Shown: one piece after another, positions 9,571-18,981 of the stretch
Numbering within the stretch: the first letter of the stretch is position 1
Layout of the letters: every line of letters begins with the position of its first letter
Origin: Deltaproteobacteria bacterium
GTDB taxonomy: Bacteria > Myxococcota_A > UBA9160 > SMWR01
Assembly (NCBI GenBank): GCA_019310965.1
Contig: JAFDDG010000015.1
Location: 1-56,666 of the forward strand
DNA: 56,666 bases
Reading direction: 5' to 3'
The notes under the pieces: generated by a model
Databases searched by the model: none
What the model was told of the DNA's origin: nothing
The model's input: the letters and a program-made list of their open reading frames with translations, nothing else
Translations under genes and position numbers: made by a program

Positions 9571-9595
9571 ACCCGAGCCAGTCGGTACGACAGCC

Positions 9596-10834
9596 ATGGC
9601 ATTGATCGTCCAGAAATTTGGTGGAACCAGCGTGGCGGATGTCGAGCGCATCCGCAGCGTGGCCCAGCGCGTGCTCGCGACCGTGGCAGCGGGCAACCAG
9701 GTCGCCGTCGTGGTCTCCGCCATGGCGGGCGAAACCGATGGGCTCGTCGCGCTGGCTCGCGAGCTCGGCGGGGAGCAGCCGGACCCGCGCGAGTACGATG
9801 TGTTGGTTTCCACCGGCGAGCAGAAGACGGTCGCGTTGCTCGCCATGGCCATGCAGCGCCTCGGCAATCCGGCGCGTTCGTTTATCGGCGCGCAGATCGG
9901 CATGCGTACGGACGCGGCACACACCCGGGCGCGCATCAGTAGCATCGACACCCAGCGCCTGCGCAAGGTGCTCGACGAGGGTGCCGTCGCGGTGATCGCC
10001 GGCTTCCAGGGCGTCGACGACCACGGCAATATCACGACCCTCGGGCGCGGCGGCTCGGACACGTCGGCGGTGGCGATCGCTGTGGCGCTCGACGCCGATG
10101 TCTGCGAGATCTACACGGACGTCGACGGCGTCTTCACCAGCGATCCGCGCATGGTGCCCAAAGCGCGCAAGCTCGAGCGCATCTCCTACAGCGAGATGAT
10201 CGAAATGGCGAGTCTGGGCGCCAAGGTGCTGCAGATTCGCTCGGTGCGTTTCGCTATGCGACACGGTGTGCCGCTGCACGTCCGTTCGTCGTTCAATCAG
10301 GAAGAGGGCACCTGGGTGGTGCCGGAGGAGGAGGTCATGGAGGGTCTTTTCGTCTCAGGCGTCACGTACAACCGTGACGAGGCCAAGATCCGCTTGCGCG
10401 GTGTCAAGGACCTTCCCGGCGTCGCGGCGCACGTCTTCACTCCGCTGTCAGACGCGGGCATCGTGGTCGACATGATCATCCAGAACCTCTCCCAGGACGG
10501 CAGCACCGATATCACCTTCACCGCCTCGCGGGGCGACTACGCCCAGGCTCTGGCCATCGTCCAAGAGGTGGCGACCGCCATTGGCGCCAGCGTCGACGGC
10601 GACGACAGTATCGCGAAGGTTTCGATCGTGGGGCTCGGCATGAAGGACCATGCCGGTGTCGCGAGCCGCATGTTCCAAGTGCTCGCGGAGAACGGCATCA
10701 ACATCCAGCTGATCGCGACGAGCGAGATCAAGGTTTCCGTCGTGATCGAGGAGAGCCATACGGAGGCCGCGGTGCAAGCCCTGCACGCCGCCTTCCTCGA
10801 GGCGGGGGCCTCCGAGCCGCGGCCGGAGTGCTAG
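9596..10834 (+). CDS. lysC: aspartate kinase, alpha subunit
   Basis: Phosphorylates aspartate, the first step toward lysine, threonine and methionine. The kinase domain begins with KFGGTS at residues 7-12 and has GRGGSDTSA in the middle. Two ACT domains follow (about 265-412) and probably bind lysine and/or threonine. The 412 residues match the monofunctional LysC class of Bacillus and Corynebacterium. ATG 9596 is chosen because the family N-terminus starts there. A second in-frame start inside the gene is listed separately. It is the last clearly linked gene of the ftsH operon. Confidence 0.95.
   Translation: MALIVQKFGGTSVADVERIRSVAQRVLATVAAGNQVAVVVSAMAGETDGLVALARELGGEQPDPREYDVLVSTGEQKTVALLAMAMQRLGNPARSFIGAQIGMRTDAAHTRARISSIDTQRLRKVLDEGAVAVIAGFQGVDDHGNITTLGRGGSDTSAVAIAVALDADVCEIYTDVDGVFTSDPRMVPKARKLERISYSEMIEMASLGAKVLQIRSVRFAMRHGVPLHVRSSFNQEEGTWVVPEEEVMEGLFVSGVTYNRDEAKIRLRGVKDLPGVAAHVFTPLSDAGIVVDMIIQNLSQDGSTDITFTASRGDYAQALAIVQEVATAIGASVDGDDSIAKVSIVGLGMKDHAGVASRMFQVLAENGINIQLIATSEIKVSVVIEESHTEAAVQALHAAFLEAGASEPRPEC
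10324..10339 (+). promoter_or_regulatory. internal ribosome binding site and ATG for the aspartokinase beta subunit
   Basis: A purine run of GGAGGAGGAGG (10324-10334) is followed by an in-frame ATG at 10337-10339, codon 248 of lysC. Starting here gives a 165-residue protein that begins MEGLFVSGV and consists only of the ACT domains. In alpha2-beta2 aspartokinases of Bacillus and Corynebacterium the beta subunit starts at the equivalent place. The site is seen directly; its use is inference. Confidence 0.7.
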
Positions 10835-10837
10835 CCG

Positions 10838-11302
10838 TTGGGGCGGGCCGACGCGGCCCTGGCCGTGGGCGCCGCGCTGTGGCTCTTCGCGCTGGCTCCG
10901 GCACGGACACCCGAATCGCGCTGCCACGCAGAGGCTGCCGGCGCCGCGCGCTGCCAGCGCCTCGCCTCCATCGAGCCCGCGCAGCTGCTCTTCGGCGGTC
11001 GGCTCGATCTGAATCGCGCGGCGGCGAGTAGTCTCGAGGTGCTCCCGGGCATCGGGCCCGCACGCGCGGCGGCCATTGTGGCGGAGCGCTGTCGCGCGCC
11101 TTTCGCGAGCGTCGGCGACATCGAGCGAGTCTCCGGCATCGGTCCGCTGATCCGTGCGCGGCTGGCCGGGCGGGTCGCGATCCGCGACACGGCCGTTGCG
11201 GGCTGCGAAGAGGCGGCTGTCGGGGCGCCGCGCCTATCGCCCGTCGCCCCGGGCGCTTCGAGGCCCGGCGTGCGCACCGGGGCACCCGCGGATCTGCACT
11301 AG
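10838..11302 (+). CDS. ComEA-like helix-hairpin-helix protein
   Basis: Small 154-residue protein with a hydrophobic N-terminal stretch (about residues 7-22, probably a signal or anchor) and a double helix-hairpin-helix domain at about 62-115. The pattern is LDLNRAAASSLEVLPGIGP followed by SGIGPLIRARL. The family binds DNA without sequence specificity, and secreted members such as ComEA act in DNA uptake, but many are uncharacterised. The TTG start at 10838 is three bases after lysC and is the least certain part. A Pro/Ala-rich tail ends the protein. Confidence 0.7.
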   Translation: MGRADAALAVGAALWLFALAPARTPESRCHAEAAGAARCQRLASIEPAQLLFGGRLDLNRAAASSLEVLPGIGPARAAAIVAERCRAPFASVGDIERVSGIGPLIRARLAGRVAIRDTAVAGCEEAAVGAPRLSPVAPGASRPGVRTGAPADLH

Positions 11303-11327
11303 ACTGGGCTCGGAGAGGAGACCGTTG

Positions 11328-12674
11328 GTGAACCCGCGCACATGGGCGCAGCTCTGGAGCCGGCTCCAGCACTACCTCAGCGATGGGCTGTGGGTGCAGG
11401 AGCTCGAGCCCTCCACGTGGACGACCCGCGGAGTGCGCTTCCTGCAGTTCGCGCTCATGGTGGGGGAGGGCTTCGTTCGCGACCACCTCTTGCTGCGCGC
11501 CAGCGCGCTCACCTACTTCACGGTGCTCTCGATCGTACCGCTGCTGGCCATCGTGAGCTCCGTGACCACGGCGTTGGGCGTGACCGAGGACGTCGTGGGC
11601 ACGGCCCTCGACCAGATCCGCGGTGCTTTCCCGGAGGTTGCCGAGAAGGTCGAAGGGTTCCTAGCGAACGCCAACATCCGGGCACTCGGCAGCTTCGGCG
11701 CCGTCACGCTCTTCCTGACGACCGTGTTGGGAATCAGCAACATCGAGCGGGCGGTGAACCACATCTGGGGCGTCAAGCAGCAGCGCTCCTGGGCTCGGCG
11801 TTTTCCCGACTACCTTGCCGTCTTGATCGTGGGGCCGCTGCTGCTCGGCGTGGCGCTGTCGATGGCCACGACGGTGAAGAGCCAGTGGGTGATCGAGAGG
11901 CTGACGCAGATTCCAGGCTTCGAGGCGAGTTTCGCTCTGGGCCTCAGTCAGGTGCCCACGCTGGTGCTCGCCGGCGCCTTCAGCTTCCTCTACTGGTTCC
12001 TGCCCAATACGAGCGTTCGAGCCTTCTCCGCGCTGCTGGGCGGCATCTTCACCGCGGTCAGTGTGAATGCGGCGCTCGCGGGCTATGTGGGCCTGAGCGT
12101 GGGCTTCGCTCGGGCCGATGCCCTGTACGGCGGATTTGCGCAGCTGCCGCTCTTCTTCGTCTGGGTCTACTTCTTCTGGGCCATCGTGCTCTTCGGTGCG
12201 GAAATCGCGTTTGCCTATCAGAACCTCGATCTCTACGTGCACGAGGTGCGCGGCGAACGCGCCGGCTCCGCCGAGCGCGAAGCCGTCGGTCTGCGCATCG
12301 TGCTCGCGATCGCGCGGACCTTTCGCGACGGCGCCGACCCGTGGACGGACGACGCTCTCTCCGAGGCGATGCACGTGCCGGTGCGCACGGTGCGCGCTGT
12401 GCTGGTTCCGCTGGAGGCAGCGCGCATCGTCACGGGGATCGCCAGCGAGGAACGCGATGGCGGCTGGCAGCTCGGCCGGCCGGCCGACTCGATCCAGGCC
12501 ACCGACGTGCTGGCCGCCCTGCGCGGCGAACGCAAGCCGATGGCTGGGGACGCGGATGTGACCCGCGCGGTCGAATCCCTTCTGTCCGAACTCGCCGAGG
12601 GCGAGCGCAAGGCGTCGGACGGCGCGACGCTGGCGCAGCTGCTGGCCAAGGTGCCGCCGCGTTCGCGAGACTGA
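11328..12674 (+). CDS. YihY/BrkB-family membrane protein with C-terminal winged-helix-like extension
   Basis: Inner-membrane protein of the YihY (formerly RNase BN) family, function not established. Family features are seen: LLRASALTYFTVLSIVPLL early in the sequence, six hydrophobic segments to about residue 305, and the signature WVYFFWAIVLFGAEIAF near 282-300. Residues about 320-400 form a soluble extension with a helix-turn-helix-like pattern (DALSEAMHVPVRTVRAVL), so it may sense or bind something in the cytoplasm. GTG 11328 is chosen because AGGAG lies at 11316-11320. A TAGACT hexamer at 11300-11305 could be a -10 element. Confidence 0.85.
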   Translation: MNPRTWAQLWSRLQHYLSDGLWVQELEPSTWTTRGVRFLQFALMVGEGFVRDHLLLRASALTYFTVLSIVPLLAIVSSVTTALGVTEDVVGTALDQIRGAFPEVAEKVEGFLANANIRALGSFGAVTLFLTTVLGISNIERAVNHIWGVKQQRSWARRFPDYLAVLIVGPLLLGVALSMATTVKSQWVIERLTQIPGFEASFALGLSQVPTLVLAGAFSFLYWFLPNTSVRAFSALLGGIFTAVSVNAALAGYVGLSVGFARADALYGGFAQLPLFFVWVYFFWAIVLFGAEIAFAYQNLDLYVHEVRGERAGSAEREAVGLRIVLAIARTFRDGADPWTDDALSEAMHVPVRTVRAVLVPLEAARIVTGIASEERDGGWQLGRPADSIQATDVLAALRGERKPMAGDADVTRAVESLLSELAEGERKASDGATLAQLLAKVPPRSRD

Positions 12675-12677
12675 GCC

Positions 12678-13820
12678 GTGCGCGTCTACCTCGACCACAA
12701 CGCGACGACTCCGCCCCGACAAGAGGTGGTGGACGCCATGACCCGGGTCTTGCGGGAGAGTTGGGGCAACCCGTCGAGCACCCACGCAGAAGGGGCTGCG
12801 GCCCGCGCGGCGGTCGAGCGCGCGCGCACACAGGTGGCCGATCTGCTCGGCTGCGCGGTGGGCGAGGTCGTCTTCACGGCGGGTGCGACCGAGGCAAACA
12901 ACACGGCGTTGCTCGGTGTGCTGGCCGGACGTGCGCCCACCCACGTGGTGTCGAGCGCCGTCGAGCACCCCTCTGTCGAGGCGTCGCTGGAGGCGCTCGA
13001 GGCGAGGGGCTGGCGAGTCAGCCGGGTGGCGGTGGATGCGGACGGTCGCGTCGACGCCGCAGACGTGGCGGCGGCGTGCGAGCCCGACACGGCGCTGGTC
13101 TCGCTCATCTGGGCGAACAACGAAACCGGCGCGCTGCAGCCCGTCGAGGCGGTGGCGCAATTCACCAGCGAGCGCGGCATCCTGCTTCACAGCGATGCCA
13201 CTCAGAGGATTGGCAAGCTGCCGGTGGACCTGTCGCTGGTGCCGGCGCAGCTGCTGTCGCTCTCGGCGCACAAGCTCGGCGGACCGAAAGGCATCGGCGC
13301 ACTCGTGGTTCGCGGGGGACTCGAGTTCGAGCCACGCATGCACGGGGGGCCCCAGGAGCAGCGCCGCCGCGGTGGCACCGAGAATGTGGCCGGCATCGTC
13401 GGACTCGGCGTCGCTTGTGAGCTGGCGCGCGCGGAGTTGCCACAGCGGGCGCAGCAGTATGCCGCGCGACGCGACCAGCTGTGGGAGGGCATTCGGGCCA
13501 AGGTTCCCCGGGTGCGCCGCAATGCCCACCCGGAGGCCGTCCTGCCAAACACGTTGAACCTCGAGTTCGAGAACACCGCGGGCGAGCTGCTGCTCCAGGC
13601 ACTCGATCTCGAGGGGGTGTCGGCTTCCGCGGGAGCGGCCTGTGCGTCGGGCTCCATCGAGGCGTCGCCCGTGCTGCTCGCGATGGGACGCACGCCGGAG
13701 CAGGCTCGCGGATCGCTGCGCTTCTCGGTGGGAGCCGGCGTCGATGCCGAGCAGATCGATTTCGTGCTCTCGCGGCTGCCGGATCTGGTGGCGCGTGCGC
13801 GCAGCGCCGGAGACGTCTGA
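12678..13820 (+). CDS. cysteine desulfurase (IscS/NifS type)
   Basis: PLP enzyme that releases sulfur from cysteine as an enzyme persulfide. YLDHNATTPP opens the protein. The PLP lysine is Lys199 in SAHKLGGPKG, and the persulfide cysteine is Cys322 in GAACASGS with a long flexible loop, as in class I desulfurases. Its 380 residues are normal. The GTG start lies three bases after the YihY-family gene, and the stop overlaps mnmA by one base (TGATG). No iscU or iscR is adjacent, so it probably supplies sulfur for tRNA thiolation by MnmA, perhaps also for Fe-S clusters. Confidence 0.92.
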   Translation: MRVYLDHNATTPPRQEVVDAMTRVLRESWGNPSSTHAEGAAARAAVERARTQVADLLGCAVGEVVFTAGATEANNTALLGVLAGRAPTHVVSSAVEHPSVEASLEALEARGWRVSRVAVDADGRVDAADVAAACEPDTALVSLIWANNETGALQPVEAVAQFTSERGILLHSDATQRIGKLPVDLSLVPAQLLSLSAHKLGGPKGIGALVVRGGLEFEPRMHGGPQEQRRRGGTENVAGIVGLGVACELARAELPQRAQQYAARRDQLWEGIRAKVPRVRRNAHPEAVLPNTLNLEFENTAGELLLQALDLEGVSASAGAACASGSIEASPVLLAMGRTPEQARGSLRFSVGAGVDAEQIDFVLSRLPDLVARARSAGDV

Positions 13821-14893
13821 TGGGGACGAGCGAGCGCGTGGTCGTCGCCATGTCCGGTGGTGTCGACTCTTCGGTAGCCGCGGCGCTGGTGGTCGAGGCC
13901 GGTCACGAAGCGATCGGCGTCACCTTGCAGCTAGCCGGCAGCGCGTCGCGCTGCTGCTCCCTGGCCGATGCCGACGATGCGCGTCGCGTGGCCGAGCGTC
14001 TGGGCATTCGCTTCTTCGTGGCCAATTACAAGAAGCGCTTCGACCGAGAGATCAAGCAAGCCTTCGCCGACGCCTACCTGGCCGGGCGCACGCCGATCCC
14101 CTGCGTGAGCTGCAATTCGCGCTTCAAGTTCGAATACCTGCTGGAGCGTGCACGGGTCTTCGGCGCGGAGCGCGTCGTGTCGGGCCACTACGCCCGGGTC
14201 GATCGCGATGCGGCGTCCGGGCGTTACCGCCTGCGCCGCGCGTTGGATCGCGACAAAGACCAGACTTACTTCCTCTTCGAACTCACCCAGGAGCAGCTGG
14301 CGGCAGTCGACTTTCCACTCGGGGGACACACCAAGGCGGCGGTACGCGACGAGGCACGGCGCCTGCGTCTCTTCACCGCGGAGAAACCCGAGAGCCAGGA
14401 GATCTGCTTCGTGCCGGATGGCGACTACGCGGCGGCGGTCGAACGCATCCGCCCCGACCGGCTGCCGGGCGAGGGCGACATCGTCGACACGCAGGGCAGG
14501 CGGGTGGGGCGCCACGCCGGTGTGCACCGCTTCACCGTGGGGCAACGCCGCGGCATCGGTGTCGCCACGGGCGACCGCATCTACGTCACACGCATCGATG
14601 CGGAGCACAACCGGGTGGTGGTGGGAGAGCGTGCAGCGCTGCTCTCCAGCGGCGCGGAGCTCGAGGGCGTGAACTGGATCGCGGGCGAGATCCCGACTCA
14701 GCCGGTGCCTTGCCGGGTGCGCATCCGCTATCGCGACGGCGGCACCGATGCGCGGGTGGTGCCCGGGAGTAACGGGCGCGCGCGGGTCGAGTTCTCCGAG
14801 CCGGTCGCCGCCGTGGCGCCGGGCCAGGCGGCGGTTTTCGATCACGGCGACGTCGTCCTGGGCGGCGGCTGGATCGCCAGAGCGACCTTATGA
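13820..14893 (+). CDS. mnmA: tRNA-uridine 2-sulfurtransferase MnmA
   Basis: Thiolates U34 of tRNA-Lys, tRNA-Glu and tRNA-Gln. The PP-loop SGGVDSS is at residues 12-18. The nucleophile Cys98 lies in PCVSCNSRF, and the second catalytic cysteine Cys196 in SQEICFV. At 357 residues it has full length, with the C-terminal beta domain. ATG 13820 overlaps the desulfurase stop by one base, so donor and acceptor enzymes are made together. The end overlaps rnc by four bases. Confidence 0.95.
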   Translation: MGTSERVVVAMSGGVDSSVAAALVVEAGHEAIGVTLQLAGSASRCCSLADADDARRVAERLGIRFFVANYKKRFDREIKQAFADAYLAGRTPIPCVSCNSRFKFEYLLERARVFGAERVVSGHYARVDRDAASGRYRLRRALDRDKDQTYFLFELTQEQLAAVDFPLGGHTKAAVRDEARRLRLFTAEKPESQEICFVPDGDYAAAVERIRPDRLPGEGDIVDTQGRRVGRHAGVHRFTVGQRRGIGVATGDRIYVTRIDAEHNRVVVGERAALLSSGAELEGVNWIAGEIPTQPVPCRVRIRYRDGGTDARVVPGSNGRARVEFSEPVAAVAPGQAAVFDHGDVVLGGGWIARATL

Positions 14894-15573
14894 GCGATCT
14901 GGACGCGCTGCTGCAGCGGCTCGGTCACCGCTTCGCCGATGCGGGCCTGCTCGACACGGCGCTCGTTCACGCGTCCCTCGCCGGCGAGATCGGCGAGGGC
15001 CGTGGCAACGAGCGGCTCGAGTTTCTCGGGGACGCCGTGCTCGATCTGGTGGTGGCGGAGCTGCTCTACGAGGCGCATCCGGACTGGGACGAGGGCACAC
15101 TCTCCCGCGCGCGTGCGGCACTGGTGAAGAAGGATGCGCTGGCGGAGCGCGCGCGCACACTCGACCTCGGTGCCTTCATCCGGCTGGGGCGCAGCGAGCA
15201 GCGCGGCGGAGGGGCGGAGAAGGACTCCATCCTGGCGGACTGCTTCGAGGCCGTCCTCGGTGCACTCTACCTCGACGGGGGGCTGGCGCCGGTGCGTGCT
15301 CTGACCAAACACCTCTTCGGGGACGCCCTGCGCGAGGGACCGCAGAAGGATCCGAAGACGCAGTTTCAAGAGTGGGCCAACGCCACGTCACAGGAGTACC
15401 CGCGCTACGAGACGCGCGGGGACACCGGCGTGCAAGCCGACGAGCGTCGCTTTACCGTCGCCGTGACGCTCGCAGGCCGTGTCTGGGGCACCGGGGTCGG
15501 GCGCTCCAAGCGCGTGGCCGAGCGAGAGGCCGCGCACGAGGCGCTGCGGGCTGCAGAGTCTGCCGATGACTGA
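14890..15573 (+). CDS. rnc: ribonuclease III
   Basis: Double-strand-specific endonuclease for rRNA and mRNA processing. The signature NERLEFLGDAVLD is at residues 40-52, with further catalytic acidic residues in DCFEAVLGALYLDGG. A double-stranded-RNA-binding domain fills the C-terminus (about 150-227, ending in REAAHEAL). Its 227 residues are normal. It is coupled to mnmA by ATGA and overlaps era by eight bases; rnc-era adjacency is widely conserved. Confidence 0.95.
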   Translation: MSDLDALLQRLGHRFADAGLLDTALVHASLAGEIGEGRGNERLEFLGDAVLDLVVAELLYEAHPDWDEGTLSRARAALVKKDALAERARTLDLGAFIRLGRSEQRGGGAEKDSILADCFEAVLGALYLDGGLAPVRALTKHLFGDALREGPQKDPKTQFQEWANATSQEYPRYETRGDTGVQADERRFTVAVTLAGRVWGTGVGRSKRVAEREAAHEALRAAESADD

Positions 15574-16450
15574 GCCCGCGCACCGCTCCGGGCTCGTCGC
15601 CATTCTGGGGCGACCGAACGCGGGCAAATCGACGCTGCTCAATCGCCTGCTCGGCGAAAAGCTGGCGATCGTGACGGCCAAGCCCCAGACGACCCGCAGC
15701 CGCATCCTGGGCATCCTGACACGACCCGACGCGCAGCTCTTGCTGCTCGACACACCGGGGATGCACGCGGGCGAGCGGGCGCTCAACGTGGCGCTCAACG
15801 AGCAGGTCGAGGAGGCCGTCTGCGACTGCGACGCCGCTCTGTTGCTGGTCGACCCCCGCAGCGATTGGGATGCGGCGCACGCCGGCCTCGTCGAACGGTT
15901 CGTGGCGCACGGCACGCCGGTCATCGCGGCGCTCACGAAGAGCGACCTGCCCCGCGCCTCCGAAACCACCTGGCCACCGGAGGGCGCAGGCGGGCCAACC
16001 GCCTGGCATCGAATTTCTGCCCGCACGGGGGAGGGCGTCGAGGCGCTGGTCACTGCACTCGTCGCCGCGCTTCCGGAAGCGGCGGCGCTCTACCCCGAGG
16101 ACCAGCTCAGCGACCGGCCGGTGCGTTTTCTGGCGGCGGAGCTCGTGCGGGAGGCGGCGTTCGAAGAGCTCGCGCAGGAGTTGCCGTACTCGCTGGCGGT
16201 CGAGGTGATCGAGTTCGACGAGAAGGATCCGGCGATCACTCGCATCCGGGCCAACCTGGTGCTGGAGCGCGAGTCGCAGAAACCGATCGTAATCGGCAAG
16301 GGAGGCTCGGTGATCAAGCGAATCGGCACCCGTGCGCGCCACGAGATCGAGCAGCTGCTCGACACGAGAGTCCACCTGGCGCTCTGGGTGAAGATCGAGC
16401 CCAAGTGGCAGAAGCGTCCAAATCGGCTGAAGTCGCTAGGCTACTCGTGA
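15566..16450 (+). CDS. era: GTPase Era
   Basis: GTPase needed for 30S subunit assembly that binds 16S rRNA near its 3' end. The P-loop GRPNAGKS is at residues 15-22. The other G motifs are DTPG and a TKSD that stands in for the usual NKxD. A KH domain follows, with the loop VIGKGGSVIKRIG. Its 294 residues match the family. ATG 15566 begins inside the end of rnc; a longer open frame upstream is not supported. Confidence 0.95.
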   Translation: MTEPAHRSGLVAILGRPNAGKSTLLNRLLGEKLAIVTAKPQTTRSRILGILTRPDAQLLLLDTPGMHAGERALNVALNEQVEEAVCDCDAALLLVDPRSDWDAAHAGLVERFVAHGTPVIAALTKSDLPRASETTWPPEGAGGPTAWHRISARTGEGVEALVTALVAALPEAAALYPEDQLSDRPVRFLAAELVREAAFEELAQELPYSLAVEVIEFDEKDPAITRIRANLVLERESQKPIVIGKGGSVIKRIGTRARHEIEQLLDTRVHLALWVKIEPKWQKRPNRLKSLGYS

Positions 16451-16496
16451 GGACTCCGCTGGGGGTGCGGCGCCAGCGCGAGAAGCAGGAGCAGGC

Positions 16497-18026
16497 GTGA
16501 AGCAAGACGAAGATGTCGGAGTGAGGCTCGCGCGCATTCGCGAGGGTGGGGCCGAGAAGTATCACCAGAAGGCCGCGCAGCAAGGCAAACTCTTCTGCCG
16601 CGAGCGGCTGGCGCGCCTGCTCGATGCGGACTCGTTCGTCGAGGATGGCGCGTTCGCCAACAGCCTCGCCGGCGACCTCCCGGCAGACGGCGTGGTGACC
16701 GGAATGGGGAGCATCGAGGGCCGCCGCATCTGCGTGATGGCAAACGACTCGACGGTGAAGGCGGGGTCCTGGGGCGCGCGCACGGTGGAGAAGATCCTGC
16801 GCATCCAGGAGCGCGCCGAACGCTTGCGAGTGCCGCTGGTCTATCTGGTGGATTCCGCCGGGGCACGCATCACCGATCAGATCCAGATGTTTCCGGGACG
16901 CCGCGGCGCGGGGCGCATCTTCCACAACCAGTGTCGGCTCTCGGGCATGGTCCCCCAGGTCTGTCTGCTCTTCGGGCCGTCGGCGGCAGGCGGCGCCTAC
17001 ATCCCCGCTTTTTGCGACGTGATCTTCATGGTCGACGGCAACGCCAGCATGTACCTCGGGTCGCCGCGAATGACCGAGATGGTGATCGGACAGAAGACGA
17101 CTCTCGAGGAAATGGGCGGTGCCGAGATGCACTGCAGCGTGTCGGGTGTTGGCGACCTGCTGGCCGCCAACGAGGATGAGGCGATCGCTGCAGCCCGCAC
17201 CTATCTCGCCTACTTCCCGTCGAACTTTGATGAGGCGCCGCCCTACGCAGCCCCTGCCCCCCCCGCCGAGAGCCCGGCCGACCTGCAGGCGCAGATTCCG
17301 GCGGAGGAGAACAAGCCCTTCGACATGCATCGGGTCGTCGAGCGCGTGGTCGATGCGGGCTCGTTCTTCGAGATCAAGAAACGCTTCGCTGGTGAATTGC
17401 TGACGGGTCTGGCGCGCATCGAGGGCCGAGTGGTGGGCGTCGTCGCGAGCCAGCCCAAGGTGAAGGGCGGCGTGCTCTTCGTCGACTCCGCAGACAAGGC
17501 CGCGCGCTTCATCTGGCTCTGCGATGCATTCGGCATCCCGCTGCTTTTTCTCGCCGATGTGCCGGGCTTCATGGTGGGCAGGCAGGTGGAGCGCCAGGGC
17601 ATCATCCGCGCCGGGGCCAAGATGGTGATGGCGGTGTCGGAAGCCACGGTGCCGCGCATCTGCGTGGTGATCCGGAAGGCCTACGGCGCCGGGCTCTACG
17701 CCATGAGCGGCCCGGGCTTCGAGCCCGAGGCGACGCTTGCGCTGCCGGGAGCGATGATCGCAGTGATGGGGCCGGACGCTGCGGTCAACGCCGTCTATTT
17801 CAACAAGCTCGAGGCACTCGGCCCCGACGCGCGGGCCGCCGAAGAGGCGAAGCTCCGAGAGGAGTACCGCGCCGACATCGACATCGAGCGGCTCGGCAGC
17901 GAGCTCGTCGTGGACGCGATCGTGGCGGCCGAGCAGCTGCGCGAGGAGCTGGCGGCGCGCTTCGCCGCCGCCGACGAGCGCCGCGATGCGATGCCCGACA
18001 AGCGCCGCAGCGTAACCCCGGTCTGA
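16497..18026 (+). CDS. acyl-CoA carboxylase, carboxyltransferase (beta) subunit
   Basis: Transfers carboxyl from biotin to an acyl-CoA, most likely propionyl-CoA and perhaps methylcrotonyl- or acetyl-CoA. The 509-residue protein has the two crotonase-like halves of the family. The first half carries SAGARITDQ and GPSAAGGAYIPA, the second GRVVGVVASQPKVKGG and GAGLYAMSG. GTG 16497 has AGGAG at 16487-16491. No biotin carboxylase gene is nearby, so the alpha subunit must be elsewhere. The methylmalonyl-CoA mutase genes 6 kb downstream favour propionyl-CoA as substrate; that is inference. Confidence 0.88.
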   Translation: MKQDEDVGVRLARIREGGAEKYHQKAAQQGKLFCRERLARLLDADSFVEDGAFANSLAGDLPADGVVTGMGSIEGRRICVMANDSTVKAGSWGARTVEKILRIQERAERLRVPLVYLVDSAGARITDQIQMFPGRRGAGRIFHNQCRLSGMVPQVCLLFGPSAAGGAYIPAFCDVIFMVDGNASMYLGSPRMTEMVIGQKTTLEEMGGAEMHCSVSGVGDLLAANEDEAIAAARTYLAYFPSNFDEAPPYAAPAPPAESPADLQAQIPAEENKPFDMHRVVERVVDAGSFFEIKKRFAGELLTGLARIEGRVVGVVASQPKVKGGVLFVDSADKAARFIWLCDAFGIPLLFLADVPGFMVGRQVERQGIIRAGAKMVMAVSEATVPRICVVIRKAYGAGLYAMSGPGFEPEATLALPGAMIAVMGPDAAVNAVYFNKLEALGPDARAAEEAKLREEYRADIDIERLGSELVVDAIVAAEQLREELAARFAAADERRDAMPDKRRSVTPV

Positions 18027-18030
18027 GGCG

Positions 18031-18981
18031 TTGTCCGGCGTGAGCGAACAGCGGGTCCTGGTAACCGGCGGGGCGGGCTTCATCGGCTCCGCCGTTGGCG
18101 CGCGCTTCGCCGCCGGCGGCCACGCGGTGCGCGTGCTCGACGACCTCTCGACCGGTCGGCGCGAGCACTGCGATCCGAGCTGGGAGCTGATCGAGGGCGA
18201 CATCGCGGACCCGGGCGTGGTCGAGGCCGCCGTCGCGGGCTGTGCAGCGGTGGCTCACCTGGCGGCTTTCGTCTCGGTACCCGCCAGCTTCGAGCGGCGT
18301 GAAGAGTGCGAGCGGACCAACATCGCCGGAACCCGCGACATCATCGCAGCCTGCCTGCGCCACGGCGTGCACAAGCTCGTGTTCGCCTCCTCCTGCTCGG
18401 TGTACGCCGAGGGCGAAGAGGATCCCCTGCGTGAGACCGCTACGCCTGGGCCGAAGAGCCCCTACGCGGAGTCGAAGCTCGAGGGCGAGCGGTTGCTGGC
18501 CGAGGCCGATCTCGCCTCGCTGGCGCTGCGCTTCTTCAACGTCTATGGCCCGCGTCAGCGCGCCGGCGCGGGCTATGCGGCGGCGGTGCCGAACTTCATG
18601 CGCGCCGCGCTGGCAGGCGAGGCGCTCAGCGTGTTTGGCGACGGACGTCAGTCGCGGGACTTCGTCCACGTTGCCGACGTGGCCGAGGCGGTGTTCCAGG
18701 CTGCGCACCGCGACGCGACCGGTGTCCTCAACGTCGGCACGGGCTCGAGAACCGAGATCGCACATCTCGCCCAGACCATCGCGCGGCTCGCCGGGCAGGG
18801 CGCCGAATTGCGGTTCGAGTCGGCCCGCCCCGGCGACATGCGTTCGGCTACCGCGGATGTGACGCGCGTAGCAGCAGCGCTCGGCTGGCGTGCCGCTCAC
18901 GGAATTGAGCAGGGCCTGGCGGAGACCTTGGTCTGGTGGCGCACGCGCATGGCGGAGCCTCAGGCGGCGGGATCGTCGTAA
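18031..18981 (+). CDS. NAD-dependent sugar-nucleotide epimerase/dehydratase
   Basis: Extended short-chain dehydrogenase resembling UDP-glucose 4-epimerases. The NAD motif GGAGFIG is at residues 13-19. The catalytic pair Tyr145/Lys149 lies in SPYAESK, and RFFNVYGPRQ is the family's next signature. It has 316 residues. The substrate cannot be read from sequence. The start is TTG 18031 or GTG 18040. The last 22 bases overlap the end of the convergent membrane-protein gene. Confidence 0.88.
   Translation: MSGVSEQRVLVTGGAGFIGSAVGARFAAGGHAVRVLDDLSTGRREHCDPSWELIEGDIADPGVVEAAVAGCAAVAHLAAFVSVPASFERREECERTNIAGTRDIIAACLRHGVHKLVFASSCSVYAEGEEDPLRETATPGPKSPYAESKLEGERLLAEADLASLALRFFNVYGPRQRAGAGYAAAVPNFMRAALAGEALSVFGDGRQSRDFVHVADVAEAVFQAAHRDATGVLNVGTGSRTEIAHLAQTIARLAGQGAELRFESARPGDMRSATADVTRVAAALGWRAAHGIEQGLAETLVWWRTRMAEPQAAGSS

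Noticed and set aside
16314-18203. A 629-codon minus-strand open frame opposite the carboxylase gene
   Set aside because: Shadow of a conserved carboxyltransferase; no start signal or recognisable motif.
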